A DNA stretch of 64,000 nt from Mycolicibacterium frederiksbergense (lineage in GTDB: Bacteria > Actinomycetota > Actinomycetes > Mycobacteriales > Mycobacteriaceae): assembly GCF_029893345.1 (NCBI RefSeq), contig NZ_JARXVE010000012.1, forward strand, positions 62,001-126,000. Reading direction: 5' to 3'. Under the pieces are notes generated by a model. That model did no database searches, was not told where the DNA came from, and saw only the letters and a program-made list of their open reading frames with translations. Made by a program: the position numbers and the translations under genes. Below are positions 22,584 through 31,512 of the stretch, piece by piece. Position 1 is the first letter of the stretch. Each line of letters starts with the position of its first letter.

Positions 22584-23939
22584 CTACTCAGACTTATCGA
22601 GATCTGTTGACATAAAGGGCAATTCGCTGGCCGCAACAGCTTCGACGGCCTGCGGATCGAGTTCGAACAGCTCGCGCAGAGCCTCTGCGTAGCTGTCCCC
22701 GCCAGGTGCACTGGCAAGTTGTTTCACCCGCACGGTGGGTGCGTGCAAAAGCTTGTCGACGACCCGGCGCACAGTCTTGGCCACCTCGTCGCGGTGGCCT
22801 GCCTCCAGGCCGGGCAGCCGGTTGTCCAGCCGCAGCAACTCCGCCTCCACCACGTCGGCGGCACGCTGCCGCAGCGCGGTGACGGTCGGAGTGACCTCGG
22901 CCATCCGCTGGCCGGCCAGGTAGTTGGCAACCTCGGCGGCGACGATGTTGCGGGCCGCATCGGCGTCGGTGGCCGCGGCTCGCGCCGACGGCTCCCGCTG
23001 AATCCGGTCCATGTCGACCACCCAGACGCCGGGCAGCCCGGACACCGCCGGGTCGACGTCGCGCGGCATTCCGAGATCGCAGATGACGAGCTGCCGGTCA
23101 CCGTCGGCGGCGTTGCGCTGAGCCAGCGCGTGATGCACATCGGCCAGCGAGACCACCGGGCGCACCGCACCGGTGCTGCTGACCACCACATCGGCGTCGG
23201 CCAAAGCCTCCGACAGATGGTCCAGTGACATCGCCTTCGCCGCGACACCCTGCTCGGTGAGTTTGTGAGCCAGTCGCCGGGCCCGCGGCAACGAGCGGTT
23301 CACCACATGGACCCGTTCGACTCCGGCCCGCACCAGGTGGGCACCGGCAAGGGCACCCATCGCGCCCGCGCCGATCACCACGGCCGTGCGGCCACCGAGC
23401 CCGCCGGGAAGTTTGTTCTCGGCCATGCCGAGGGCCACCGACACCACCGAGGCGCCCGCGGCGTCGATACCGGTCTCGGAGTGCACCCGCTTGCCGACGT
23501 TGAGCGCCCGCTGGGACAGCTCGTGCAGGGTGCGCCCGACCGTCTGATTGGCCTCGGCCGAGGAATAGGCGCGGCGCACCTGCCCCAGCACCTGGGCTTC
23601 ACCGATGACGGCCGAGTCCAGGCCGCTGGTCACCGCGAACAGGTGCTCGACGGCGGCCTCGGCGTAGCGCACGTAGGCGTATTTGGTGAGTTCGTTGAGC
23701 GACATGCCGGAATGCTCGGAGAGCACCTGGCCTATGATCGACAGCCCGCCGTGGAATGCGTCGACAACGGCGTACACCTCGACCCGGTTGCAGGTGGAGA
23801 GCACCATGGCCTCAGTGACCAAGGAGGACCGCAGCACCTCGTCGATGATCTTGGCCTGATCGGATTCGTCAGTGCTCAACTGCTCCAGAACAGACACCGG
23901 CGCGCTACGGTGCGAAACCCCGAATAGCAGCACACTCAC
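22584..23939 (-). CDS. hemA: Glutamyl-tRNA reductase
   Basis: A 451-residue enzyme making glutamate-1-semialdehyde from Glu-tRNA, the first committed step of haem synthesis. It has LFGVSHRSAPV at the start, the catalytic cysteine in VLSTCNRVEVYA, an NADPH-binding VVIGAGAMGALAGAHL segment near residue 190 and a C-terminal helical dimerisation domain. The GTG start heads the hemA-C-D-B operon. A 58-bp gap separates it from the glutaredoxin-like gene upstream in the same direction. Confidence 0.96.
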   Translation of the reverse strand: MSVLLFGVSHRSAPVSVLEQLSTDESDQAKIIDEVLRSSLVTEAMVLSTCNRVEVYAVVDAFHGGLSIIGQVLSEHSGMSLNELTKYAYVRYAEAAVEHLFAVTSGLDSAVIGEAQVLGQVRRAYSSAEANQTVGRTLHELSQRALNVGKRVHSETGIDAAGASVVSVALGMAENKLPGGLGGRTAVVIGAGAMGALAGAHLVRAGVERVHVVNRSLPRARRLAHKLTEQGVAAKAMSLDHLSEALADADVVVSSTGAVRPVVSLADVHHALAQRNAADGDRQLVICDLGMPRDVDPAVSGLPGVWVVDMDRIQREPSARAAATDADAARNIVAAEVANYLAGQRMAEVTPTVTALRQRAADVVEAELLRLDNRLPGLEAGHRDEVAKTVRRVVDKLLHAPTVRVKQLASAPGGDSYAEALRELFELDPQAVEAVAASELPFMSTDLDKSE

Positions 23940-23997
23940 GGCATCATCACCACGTCAACCAAGGTAATCGTTTACTGGCCTGCCACCAAATTTTCAG

Positions 23998-24279
23998 CTA
24001 GCTGGCAAGGTCTGCCCGAAGCTGCTGCTCATCGACTTCCCAGTAGCTGTGCTCAGTCCCGTTCAGCAAAATCACCGGCAACAGATCGCCGAACCGGGCC
24101 CGCAACGACGAATCTCCCGCATTGGCTGCGACATCCACGTCGGTGCTCACCAGTTCGAAGTCCAGCTCGTCGCGCAGGGCCGCCAGCTGCTCGGCCGCCC
24201 GAGCGCACAGGCTGCAGCCCGCCCTGGTCAGCAACGTCACAGTGGGCCGACCGCCCGCACTCGCCCGCTCGCGTTCCAC
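23998..24279 (-). CDS. Glutaredoxin-like thiol-redox protein
   Basis: A 93-residue protein with a thioredoxin fold. It carries a CSLC redox motif in LLTRAGCSLCARAAEQL and a cis-proline strand in LLPVILLNG. It corresponds in position to M. tuberculosis Rv0508, upstream of hemA. It may act with mycothiol or another low-molecular-weight thiol. It is divergent from the HAD phosphatase gene. Confidence 0.85.
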   Translation of the reverse strand: MERERASAGGRPTVTLLTRAGCSLCARAAEQLAALRDELDFELVSTDVDVAANAGDSSLRARFGDLLPVILLNGTEHSYWEVDEQQLRADLAS

Positions 24280-24317
24280 ACCGCCAGTATTCCGGCCCGG
24301 TGACCTAGGGTGAATTC

Positions 24318-25211
24318 GTGTCCGAATCCGGTAGTGCCGATGCGCTCGAACAGGAGCTTGCCGCCGACGCCAGCGCCGAGCTCGCTGTCACCGAGCTCGT
24401 GCCCGACACCGACACGTCCACGGCGCCGGCCCCGCCGCCCGATCTGACCGCCGCGGCGTTCTTCGACGTCGACAACACCCTGGTGCACGGATCGTCGCTG
24501 GTGCATTTCGCCCGCGGCCTGGCCGCCCGCAAGTACTTCACCTACCGCGACATCCTGGGCATCGGGTACGCGCAGGCCAAGTTCCAGCTCACCGGCAAGG
24601 AGAACAGCGACGACGTCGCCGAGGGCAAGCAGAAGGCCCTGGCGTTCATCGAGGGCCGCTCGACCGCCGAGCTCACCGAGCTGGGCGAGGACATCTACGA
24701 CGAGATCATCGCCGACAAGATCTGGCCGGGGACCCGGGCGCTGGCCCAGATGCACCTGGACGCCGGCCAGCAGGTGTGGCTGGTCACCGCGACCCCCTAT
24801 GAGCTGGCCGCCACGATCGCCAAGCGTCTGGGATTGACGGGTGCGCTGGGCACCGTCGCCGAATCGGTCGACGGGGTGTTCACCGGCCGGCTGGTGGGCG
24901 ACATCCTGCACGGCACCGGCAAGGCCCATGCGGTGCGGTCGCTGGCCATCCGCGAAGGCCTGAACCTGCGCCGGTGCACCGCCTACTCGGACAGCTTCAA
25001 CGACGTGCCGATGCTGTCGCTGGTGGGTACCGCGGTGGCGATCAATCCCGATGCCGCGCTGCGCGATCTGGCCAGGGAGCGGGGCTGGGAGATCCGCGAC
25101 TTCCGCACCGCGCGCAAGGCCGCGCGGATCGGCGTGCCGTCGGCGTTGGCGTTGGGCGCGCTCGGTGGCGCGCTGGCCGCCGTCGCATCGCGCCGCCACG
25201 ACATCCGCTGA
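24318..25211 (+). CDS. serB1: HAD-IB family phosphatase (SerB1-like)
   Basis: A 297-residue HAD hydrolase. The nucleophile motif FFDVDNTLVHGSS is near residue 50 and motif III/IV reads YSDSFNDVPML near residue 230. The capping domain lies between. An acidic, Ala-rich N-terminal 45 residues and a hydrophobic C-terminal segment (about 272-290) flank the core. The closest positional relative is M. tuberculosis Rv0505c, annotated as phosphoserine phosphatase, but the family also includes lysophosphatidate and sugar phosphatases, so the substrate is open. GTG start. Confidence 0.82.
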   Translation: MSESGSADALEQELAADASAELAVTELVPDTDTSTAPAPPPDLTAAAFFDVDNTLVHGSSLVHFARGLAARKYFTYRDILGIGYAQAKFQLTGKENSDDVAEGKQKALAFIEGRSTAELTELGEDIYDEIIADKIWPGTRALAQMHLDAGQQVWLVTATPYELAATIAKRLGLTGALGTVAESVDGVFTGRLVGDILHGTGKAHAVRSLAIREGLNLRRCTAYSDSFNDVPMLSLVGTAVAINPDAALRDLARERGWEIRDFRTARKAARIGVPSALALGALGGALAAVASRRHDIR

Positions 25212-25312
25212 GCAGACCGGCGGCGCTGATAGGCTCCCCCGGCGGGCCACGCTAGTTCGGCTCGGCAGCCAGGCCCGTTTGTGCTCACAGCACACCGAAC
25301 AGCGCAGGGAAT

Positions 25313-25843
25313 ATGAGCATCGCCGCAGACATCATCGGAACGCACTACCGGTACCCCGACTACTTCGAGGTCGGCCGGGAGAAGGTCCGTGAGTTCGCCC
25401 ACGCGGTCAAGGACGAGCATCCGGCGCACTTCAACGAGGAAGCCGCCAAGGAGTGCGGCTACGACGCAGTGGTGGCATCGCTGACGTTCGTTGCGGTGGC
25501 CGGGCGGCGCGTGCAGCTGGAGCTGTTCGACAAGTTCGATGTGCCGATCAACCTGGAGCGCGTGCTGCACCGCGACCAGAAGCTGGTTTTCCACCGGCCG
25601 ATCCTGGTCGGCGACAAACTGTGGTTCGACTCCTACCTGGACTCGGTGATCGAGTCGCACGGCACCGTGATCTGCGAGATCCGGGCCGAGGTGACCGACG
25701 ACGACGGCAACCCGGTGATCACCAGCGTGGTCACCATGTTGGGCGAAGCGGCCCATCCCGATGAGGCCGACGAGATCAGTCAGCAGATCGCCGCGGCGCG
25801 CGACGCCGCCATCGCGAAGATGATTGCTGGGCAAAAGTCCTGA
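25313..25843 (+). CDS. hadD: (3R)-hydroxyacyl-ACP dehydratase-like hotdog protein HadD
   Basis: A 176-residue hotdog-fold protein of the HadA/HadC/HadD group. It shows YPDYFEVGREKVREFAHAV at the N-terminus and LHRDQKLVFHRPILVGDKLW, both characteristic. HadD (Rv0504c in M. tuberculosis) participates in FAS-II elongation of mycolic acids. AGGGA lies before the ATG. In M. tuberculosis cmaA2 lies next; here a large palindrome takes its place. Confidence 0.85.
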   Translation: MSIAADIIGTHYRYPDYFEVGREKVREFAHAVKDEHPAHFNEEAAKECGYDAVVASLTFVAVAGRRVQLELFDKFDVPINLERVLHRDQKLVFHRPILVGDKLWFDSYLDSVIESHGTVICEIRAEVTDDDGNPVITSVVTMLGEAAHPDEADEISQQIAAARDAAIAKMIAGQKS

Positions 25844-25861
25844 GGCTGCCGCTTCTTCTCT

Positions 25862-25923
25862 CGCGAGCAGACACAAACTCGCCCATTTTCGCGTGAAAAT
25901 GGGCGATTTTGCGTCTGCTCGCG
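25862..25923. repeat. 62-bp perfect-stem palindrome between convergent genes
   Basis: The outer arms CGCGAGCAGAC (25862-25872) and GTCTGCTCGCG (25913-25923) are perfectly complementary. So are the inner 12-base arms TCGCCCATTTTC and GAAAATGGGCGA, around a GCGT loop. It sits between the convergent hadD and acyltransferase genes, so a bidirectional terminator or dispersed repetitive palindrome is likely. Confidence 0.75.
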
Positions 25924-25945
25924 GTGAAAAGGTGAGGCGAAAAAC

Positions 25946-27013
25946 TCAGCCGAAGAACATGTTCCGGCGGCCGGCGAGCAGCTGATACAGCGTGTGCTGG
26001 ATGGTCTCGCGCACCTGATCGGTGAGTTCGAAGGTGACCATCGGGTCGTCGGCAGCACTGTCGTCATAGTGCGTGGTGTCGATCGGCTCACCGAACTGGA
26101 TGTGCCACTTCGACGGCAACGGCACCAACCCGAGCGGGCCGGCAAGCGGGAACAGCGGGGTCACCGGGAAGTACGGCAGGCTGAACAACCGGGCCAGCAG
26201 CTTGACGTCGGCGAGCATCGGGTAGATCTCTTCGGACCCGACGATCGAGCACGGCACGATCGGCGCCTGAGCCCGCAGGGCTGCCGAAACGAAGCCACCG
26301 CGGCCGAACCGCTGCAACTTGTAGCGGTCCTTGAAGTTCTTGCCCAGCCCCTTGAAGCCCTCCGGGAAGACCGCGGTGAGCTCACCGTTGGCCAGCAGTC
26401 GGTGCGCATCGGTGGTGCAGGCCATGGTGTGCCCGGCCTTGCGTGCGGCCTGCCCGAGCATCGGCAGGTCGAACACCAGGTCGGCGGCCAGCAGACGTAG
26501 GTCGCGCTGCCGCGGATGGTGATCGTGCACGGCCACCTGAGCCATCAGCCCGTCGAACGGCAATACTCCCGCGTGGTTGGCCACCACCAGTGCCGCCCCG
26601 GTCTTGGGCAGGTTGTCGATACCGGACACCTCGACCCGGAACCAGGACCGGAACAGTGTCCGCAGCAAAGGCAGAAAGATTGCGTTGTTGATATGCGGGT
26701 CGAAGCCGAACTCGTCGACGTCGTAGTCGCCCGCCATCCGGGTGCGGAGGAATTCCGAGATCGCCGAGATCCGCTTGGCCAGCTCGTTGGGGCCCTCTTC
26801 TACTGGAGGCTGAGTCGGTGCGGCGTGACGGTGCTGGTCGATCTCGCGCACCACGGCGGCGATTTGCTCGGCCGACGCCCGGCTGCCCGGATCCGTCAGT
26901 ACCGACGGATGTCTGCGCGCGCTCTCGGAACGGGCCGCAGCACGGCGCGCGGCGGATCCACGGTTTGAATTCCCGTGTAACGGAATGACTTTCGCTTTAG
27001 GTTCGCCCGCCAC
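25946..27013 (-). CDS. Lysophospholipid acyltransferase-family protein (Rv0502-like)
   Basis: A 355-residue protein with a ~100-residue basic/disordered N-terminus and an LPLAT domain. The acyltransferase motif appears as VANHAGVLPFDG and the phosphate-binding loop as FPEGFKGLGKNF. Later come PIVPCSIVGSEEIYP and a Pro-rich hydrophobic stretch. The spacing from His to Asp is six residues rather than the usual four, as in the diacylglycerol-acyltransferase-like branch. The acceptor is unknown. Confidence 0.83.
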   Translation of the reverse strand: MAGEPKAKVIPLHGNSNRGSAARRAAARSESARRHPSVLTDPGSRASAEQIAAVVREIDQHRHAAPTQPPVEEGPNELAKRISAISEFLRTRMAGDYDVDEFGFDPHINNAIFLPLLRTLFRSWFRVEVSGIDNLPKTGAALVVANHAGVLPFDGLMAQVAVHDHHPRQRDLRLLAADLVFDLPMLGQAARKAGHTMACTTDAHRLLANGELTAVFPEGFKGLGKNFKDRYKLQRFGRGGFVSAALRAQAPIVPCSIVGSEEIYPMLADVKLLARLFSLPYFPVTPLFPLAGPLGLVPLPSKWHIQFGEPIDTTHYDDSAADDPMVTFELTDQVRETIQHTLYQLLAGRRNMFFG

Positions 27014-27052
27014 GTCGATACCTTCTCCCCACCCGGGATTAGAGCCAGACTA

Positions 27053-28189
27053 CTAATGTCCCCACCGCTGCGCCATCCCCACGGCACGGTTCTCCATTGA
27101 GCGCACCCATTTCGGGTCGACGATCGGCGTCAATCCCCTCCCGCGGACGTAATCGTCGAAGGCTTCGTTGGTCGTCCACTTGGGACTGTAACCCAGATCC
27201 CTGTGCATTCGCGTAGTGTCCATGACCCGGCCGTAGCTCAGATAGTCCATCTGCTCACGGTCCAGCTCGGTGTAGCGGGCGGCCCGACTCAATGAATTGA
27301 CCGCCGACAACGCCCCACGCGGTACCGGAACCCGGACTCGCCCCGACCGCCGGATCGCCTGGCTCATCATGATGATGCCCGACGCGCCGATGTTGAACGT
27401 CCCGGCCTTACCGGTCACCGTCGCGTGTTCCAGGGCGCCGAGCGCGTCCTGTTCGTGCAGCAGTTGCAGCCGCGCATCGTGCCCGAACAACGACGGGACC
27501 ACAGGCCCGGCCAGATACCGCGACAATGCGGTATCCATCGCCGGGCCGATCATGTTGGCCAGCCGCAGAATGGTCAGCGCGATGTCCGGACGCCGCCTGG
27601 CCAGCCCGCGGGCATAACCCTCGATGTCCATGCTGTCGCGGGCGAACCCGTCACCCGGTGGGCGACGGGCACTGCTCTCCTCGCTGAACATCACCGGATC
27701 CCGGGCGCTCGAGCCGTAAATCTCCGAGGTCGACTTGAGCACCACCCGGCGTACCGTCGGCGCCTTCTGACAGGCCGCGAACAGTTGGATCGCGCCCATC
27801 ACGTTGAGTTCCTTCAGCGTGGCCCGCCCGCCGGACCGAGGCGCGTAAGAAGCACCCGCGGCATGCACCACGGTGTCCACGTGCCCGTTCCGGATCACCT
27901 TGCCGATGAACGGGTTACGGATGTCGGCCCGGACAAACTCGGCACGGCCCATCCGACGCATCAGATCCTTGCTGGGGACCACCGCGTCGACGGCGATGAC
28001 GTGCTCGATCAACGGGTTCTGCGCCAGCCTGGCGGTCAGATAACCACCGAGGAACTTGCACGCACCCGTGATCAGAACGACTTTCGGATGGGGGGCAGCA
28101 GCTTCCGACTGTGCCCCACCAGAAGAGCCCGCACCAGTCGGCCCAGGGACTCCCGGCGGGCGTTCCCCCGAACGACCATCAGAATCCAT
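27053..28189 (-). CDS. galE2: NAD-dependent epimerase/dehydratase-family protein (GalE2/Rv0501-like)
   Basis: A 378-residue extended-SDR protein. A ~33-residue Gly/Pro-rich leader precedes the Rossmann motif VVLITGACKFLGGYL. The catalytic Ser region is present (LKSTSEIYGSS), but the expected YxxxK is degenerate (EGYARGLAR, with Leu at the Lys position). It may therefore bind nucleotide without classic epimerase chemistry. It lies between the acyltransferase and bS22 genes, in the same order as in M. tuberculosis. The name is traditional; sugar epimerisation is not shown. Confidence 0.8.
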   Translation of the reverse strand: MDSDGRSGERPPGVPGPTGAGSSGGAQSEAAAPHPKVVLITGACKFLGGYLTARLAQNPLIEHVIAVDAVVPSKDLMRRMGRAEFVRADIRNPFIGKVIRNGHVDTVVHAAGASYAPRSGGRATLKELNVMGAIQLFAACQKAPTVRRVVLKSTSEIYGSSARDPVMFSEESSARRPPGDGFARDSMDIEGYARGLARRRPDIALTILRLANMIGPAMDTALSRYLAGPVVPSLFGHDARLQLLHEQDALGALEHATVTGKAGTFNIGASGIIMMSQAIRRSGRVRVPVPRGALSAVNSLSRAARYTELDREQMDYLSYGRVMDTTRMHRDLGYSPKWTTNEAFDDYVRGRGLTPIVDPKWVRSMENRAVGMAQRWGH

Positions 28190-28218
28190 GGGCTCAGCCT
28201 AGCGGCCGCAGCGGAAGG

Positions 28219-28320
28219 CTACTTGCCAAGCTTTCTACGCTGCACCCGGGTACGCCGAAGCAGCTTGCGGTGCTTCTTCTTCGACATACGCTTACGCCGC
28301 TTCTTGATGACTGAGCCCAT
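28219..28320 (-). CDS. 30S ribosomal protein bS22 (33 residues)
   Basis: A 33-residue, extremely basic protein, [19 protein letters not shown] at its start, ending in KLGK. It matches the AURKAIP1/COX24-domain mini-protein identified as bS22 in mycobacterial small-subunit structures. About 60 percent of residues are Lys or Arg. It corresponds to M. tuberculosis Rv0500B in position, between galE2 and the BldC-like gene. It is shorter than usual gene-finding cut-offs. Confidence 0.9.
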
Positions 28321-28438
28321 AAAACCCGGTATCTCCGCTACTGACGATGATGATTGACCCGGTCACTTTACCCGGGCTTGCCATCGAAACGGAAAACGCC
28401 GGTCTGCTCACGCGCCCAGCCCACGGAAACGACGCCGT

Positions 28439-28666
28439 TTAGCCAGCGTCGAAGTACGAAGTCTCCAGCAGATCGTGGACAGCCTTGGCGTGCACCCGGA
28501 ACGATCGGCCCACTCGAACCGCAGGCAGCTCGCCGTTGTGCACCAGCCGGTACACCGTCATCTTCGAGACCCTCATCAAGCTCGCCACCTCGGCGACCGT
28601 CAGAAATTGAGCTCGGGGCTGGCCGTCACCAGCGTCCCGCGCCGATGGCCCGTTCATAGACGTCAT
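28439..28666 (-). CDS. BldC/excisionase-like MerR-type DNA-binding protein
   Basis: A 75-residue protein with a single winged-helix motif: LTVAEVASLMRVSKMTVYRLV followed by HNGELPAVRVGRSFRV. This is the classic excisionase/BldC helix-turn-helix with wing. It matches Rv0500A in M. tuberculosis. It is probably a small regulator, not a phage excisionase, because no integrase or att site is nearby. An internal ATG three codons in is an alternative start. Confidence 0.87.
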   Translation of the reverse strand: MTSMNGPSARDAGDGQPRAQFLTVAEVASLMRVSKMTVYRLVHNGELPAVRVGRSFRVHAKAVHDLLETSYFDAG

Positions 28667-28804
28667 CGCAACCCAATCAATCAGGCACGGACAGTTCCAG
28701 CGGCTTCCCCACCGCTGGCACCAACCCGCGCATACAAGGGGAGAATAGCGTGGCGGGTGGGGTTACTGCGACGGGTGTGGGCTAATCAGTCGGAAATAAT
28801 CTAA

Positions 28805-29665
28805 TTACTCGGATGTAATTCCGAGCTGCTCAGAGCGTATTTTCGCGGCCTGAACGGCGTTGGCGACCGTCGCCCGCAGCCCGCCACGCTCCAGTTCCCG
28901 CAGCCCAGCGGCGGTCGTCCCGGCCGGCGAGGTCACCATCGCGCGCAGTTGGGCGGCCGTGGTATCCAGCGCAGCACCCCCGGCCGCATCGATCTCATCG
29001 AGACGCTCCAGCAGCATCGCCGCCGAACCCGCCATCGTGTGCACCGCCAGATTGGTGGCCACCGCACGCGACAGTCCCGCGTCGACACCCGCATCGACCA
29101 ACGCCTCGATCATCAGGAAGAAGTACGCCGGCCCGGACCCGGACACCGCCGTCACCGCGTCCAGCTGTGATTCGGTGACGGTGATGACCCCGCCCACGGC
29201 ATCGAAGATCGACGAGACCTCCTTGAGCTGATCGGCGTTGGCGAACCGTCCGGCGGCCACCGCGCTCACCCCGCCGCCCACCAGGATCGGGGTATTGGGC
29301 ATCACCCGGATCACTGGCGCTCCGGCCGGCAGCTTGGACTCGTAGTACGCGGTGCTCACCCCGGCCGCGATGGTGACGTACACCTGCTCGGCGGTGTCGG
29401 TGTCGGCGCGCCCCGCCACTTCGGCGATCTCGTCGACCACGGGCTCGACATCGGTCGGCTTGACCGATACGACCACATAGTCGGCGTTCTCGACGGCGTC
29501 GGCGACCGAGGTCACCCGCACGGAGTACTTCTCCGACAAGAACTTGGCCCGGTCCGGAAACTTCTCCGCAACCACCATGTCCTTGACCTGCCTGCCGGAC
29601 CGTAACAGTCCCGAGAGCAGTGCCTCACCCATGCTTCCGCCGCCAATGATCGCGATTCTCGACAT
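28805..29665 (-). CDS. proC: Pyrroline-5-carboxylate reductase
   Basis: A 286-residue enzyme reducing pyrroline-5-carboxylate to proline. The N-terminal NAD(P)H motif is RIAIIGGGSMGEALL. RVMPNTPILVGGGVSAVA and AVSGSGPAYFFLMIEALVDAG are diagnostic. The ATG at 29665 (MSRIAIIGG) was chosen over one four codons upstream, because the Rossmann strand normally begins immediately. It is followed by a 138-bp gap before the BldC-like gene. Confidence 0.95.
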   Translation of the reverse strand: MSRIAIIGGGSMGEALLSGLLRSGRQVKDMVVAEKFPDRAKFLSEKYSVRVTSVADAVENADYVVVSVKPTDVEPVVDEIAEVAGRADTDTAEQVYVTIAAGVSTAYYESKLPAGAPVIRVMPNTPILVGGGVSAVAAGRFANADQLKEVSSIFDAVGGVITVTESQLDAVTAVSGSGPAYFFLMIEALVDAGVDAGLSRAVATNLAVHTMAGSAAMLLERLDEIDAAGGAALDTTAAQLRAMVTSPAGTTAAGLRELERGGLRATVANAVQAAKIRSEQLGITSE

Positions 29666-29717
29666 GGGCGACAGCATGTCACGGCTCCGACGTCAAGACC
29701 CCATCGACGCCTCCGCG

Positions 29718-30563
29718 TCAGGCGTCCGCGGGCACCATCGCCAATTGCCGCGATTGCACGATGATCCGGCCCTCACAGTCGACCACGATGTGGTCCTCGT
29801 CGAACCAGTCCTGACCGATCTGTACCGAGGTACACATCACCCGCAGCCAGCCGTCCGCCGGCAACGCCCGCAGATAGGCCGTCAGCTGGACCGTGGGCGC
29901 CCAACCGGTGCGCTCCACGGCAAAGGTCACCGGGGCCGACACATCTCCGCACAGGAGCGCGAACAGCACGTCGGGCGCGACGCCCTTGGGCCGCACCCAA
30001 TACTCGAAAACCGGTGGGCCACCGTCGGTGCGCGGACCCATGGTGTGCAGCGCCGGGCGAATGTCACAGCCGTGCGCCAGATGCACGATGGGTTCCATCG
30101 GGTGGCCGGGCCCGATCGGCTCCAGCCCGGGCGGCGGCTCCGGCGTCATCAACGGCACCACCGGGTTGAACGACAGCAGCGGCGGCACATGGTGTTCGGG
30201 CTCGCCGAGGGTGATCGCGGCCCGAACCGCGACTCTCTGCTCTTCGCGCGAGCGCTCATCGCCCACTCGGACTCCTTGCCTGAGCTCCACATCGACCAGG
30301 CTGATCCGGCGGCCACGCTTGAGCACCGTGGTGACCAGCTGCATCGGCCCGGGATCCGGAGCCCACAGGTAGTTGGCCGACATCGCGATGGGCTGCATGG
30401 CACCGCCCAGCTCGGTGCGCGCGGCATTCGCGCACAGTGCCAGCATCGCGCCGCCGTGCACCTTGGGGCCGATCGTCCAGTGCTCATTGAGCTCGCCGTG
30501 ATAGACGCCGTCGCCAACCGGCGTCAGCGCCATGGCATCGGTGAACAGGGTGGAGCCAGGCAT
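29718..30563 (-). CDS. Acyl-CoA thioesterase-family double-hotdog protein (Rv0499-like)
   Basis: A 281-residue protein with two hotdog-like halves. WTIGPKVHGGAMLALCANAA at the start of the first half is the typical thioesterase substrate loop. The second half ends with DWFDEDHIVVDCEGRIIVQSRQLA, as in TesB-like enzymes. The start has AAGGA seven bases upstream. It lies 32 bp downstream of the sugar-isomerase-like gene, in the same direction. Substrate chain length unknown. Confidence 0.8.
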   Translation of the reverse strand: MPGSTLFTDAMALTPVGDGVYHGELNEHWTIGPKVHGGAMLALCANAARTELGGAMQPIAMSANYLWAPDPGPMQLVTTVLKRGRRISLVDVELRQGVRVGDERSREEQRVAVRAAITLGEPEHHVPPLLSFNPVVPLMTPEPPPGLEPIGPGHPMEPIVHLAHGCDIRPALHTMGPRTDGGPPVFEYWVRPKGVAPDVLFALLCGDVSAPVTFAVERTGWAPTVQLTAYLRALPADGWLRVMCTSVQIGQDWFDEDHIVVDCEGRIIVQSRQLAMVPADA

Positions 30564-30595
30564 GCGCAGTCCTTCGTGGGGCTGGTCGGATCGGG

Positions 30596-31441
30596 TCAGT
30601 GCAGCAGATGGGTCCGGGCGAATTGCAGCGACTCGGTCAGCAGCGCCTCCCGCTCGGAGGCGGTGCGAGCCGCCGAGGTGGTGACCTCCAGGACGACGTG
30701 CCCGGAGAAATTCCCGGCCGCCAGCATCTGGCACACCTCGGCCGCGGGCTGGCTGCCGCGGCCGGGCACCAGATGCTCATCGGTGGACGCGCCCTTGCCG
30801 TCGCACAGATGCAGGTGCACCAGGCCATCGCCCATCCGCCGGGCCATGTCCAGGGCATCGGTGCCGGCTGTCGCGGTATGGCTCAGATCCAGGGTGTAGT
30901 GCGCGTGATTGCCGTCCAGCGGGTCATATGACGGCGCAAACGCGGAGATGCCCGGCCCAGGCCCGCCGCCGCGTTTGCGCATCCGATCGATCGACGTCTC
31001 GCCCGCCCCGAAGAACCGGTCGGCACGGAACGGAAACATGTTCTCCACCGCGACCAGGATCTCGCTGTCGGCCTCCAGCTGGGCAACCTGATCGCTGAAC
31101 CCCTCTGCGTAGCGGCGCTGCCAGCGGAACGGTGGATGCACGACGACGGTCTGTGCGCCCAACTGTTCGGCGGCGCGCACGCTGCGTTCCAGCTTCGAGA
31201 TCGGGTTGGCCCCCCACACCCGCTGCGAGATCAGCAGGCAGGGCGCATGCACCGACAACACCGGCACGCCATAGTGCGCAGACATCTTGGCGACGGCATC
31301 GATGTCCTGGCTGACCGATTCCGCCCACACCATCAGCTCGACGCCGTCGTAGCCGAGCCGGGCCGCGTACTCGAACGCGGCCTCCGTCCTCAGCGGGTAG
31401 ACCGAAGCAGTCGACAGACCGATCTTGATGGCAGGGCGCAC
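30596..31441 (-). CDS. Sugar phosphate isomerase/epimerase-like TIM-barrel protein (Rv0498-like)
   Basis: A 281-residue xylose-isomerase-like TIM barrel. Metal-ligand type motifs are visible in VAVENMF, YTLDLSHTATAG and LVHLHLCDGKG. The start is a GTG. A 22-bp tandem duplication containing an AGGAG core lies just upstream on the same strand. Actual substrate unknown. Confidence 0.82.
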   Translation of the reverse strand: MRPAIKIGLSTASVYPLRTEAAFEYAARLGYDGVELMVWAESVSQDIDAVAKMSAHYGVPVLSVHAPCLLISQRVWGANPISKLERSVRAAEQLGAQTVVVHPPFRWQRRYAEGFSDQVAQLEADSEILVAVENMFPFRADRFFGAGETSIDRMRKRGGGPGPGISAFAPSYDPLDGNHAHYTLDLSHTATAGTDALDMARRMGDGLVHLHLCDGKGASTDEHLVPGRGSQPAAEVCQMLAAGNFSGHVVLEVTTSAARTASEREALLTESLQFARTHLLH

Positions 31442-31463
31442 AACGTCATTGTGTACTGGACGT

Positions 31464-31512
31464 TGATCGCTCCTCGCGTGCGCGGGTGTCTGATCGCTCC
31501 TCGCGTGCGCGG
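31464..31512. repeat. Two tandem 22-bp copies, period 27 bp
   Basis: TGATCGCTCCTCGCGTGCGC occurs at 31464 and again at 31491, extending to 22 identical bases. On the reverse strand each copy contains CGAGGAGCGATCA, resembling a ribosome binding site leader. The array lies between the Rv0497-like stop and the Rv0498-like start. Confidence 0.8.

Noticed and set aside
28439..28666. Excisionase-like gene as a sign of an integrated element
   Set aside because: No integrase, att repeats or foreign composition; it matches a conserved chromosomal BldC-like regulator.
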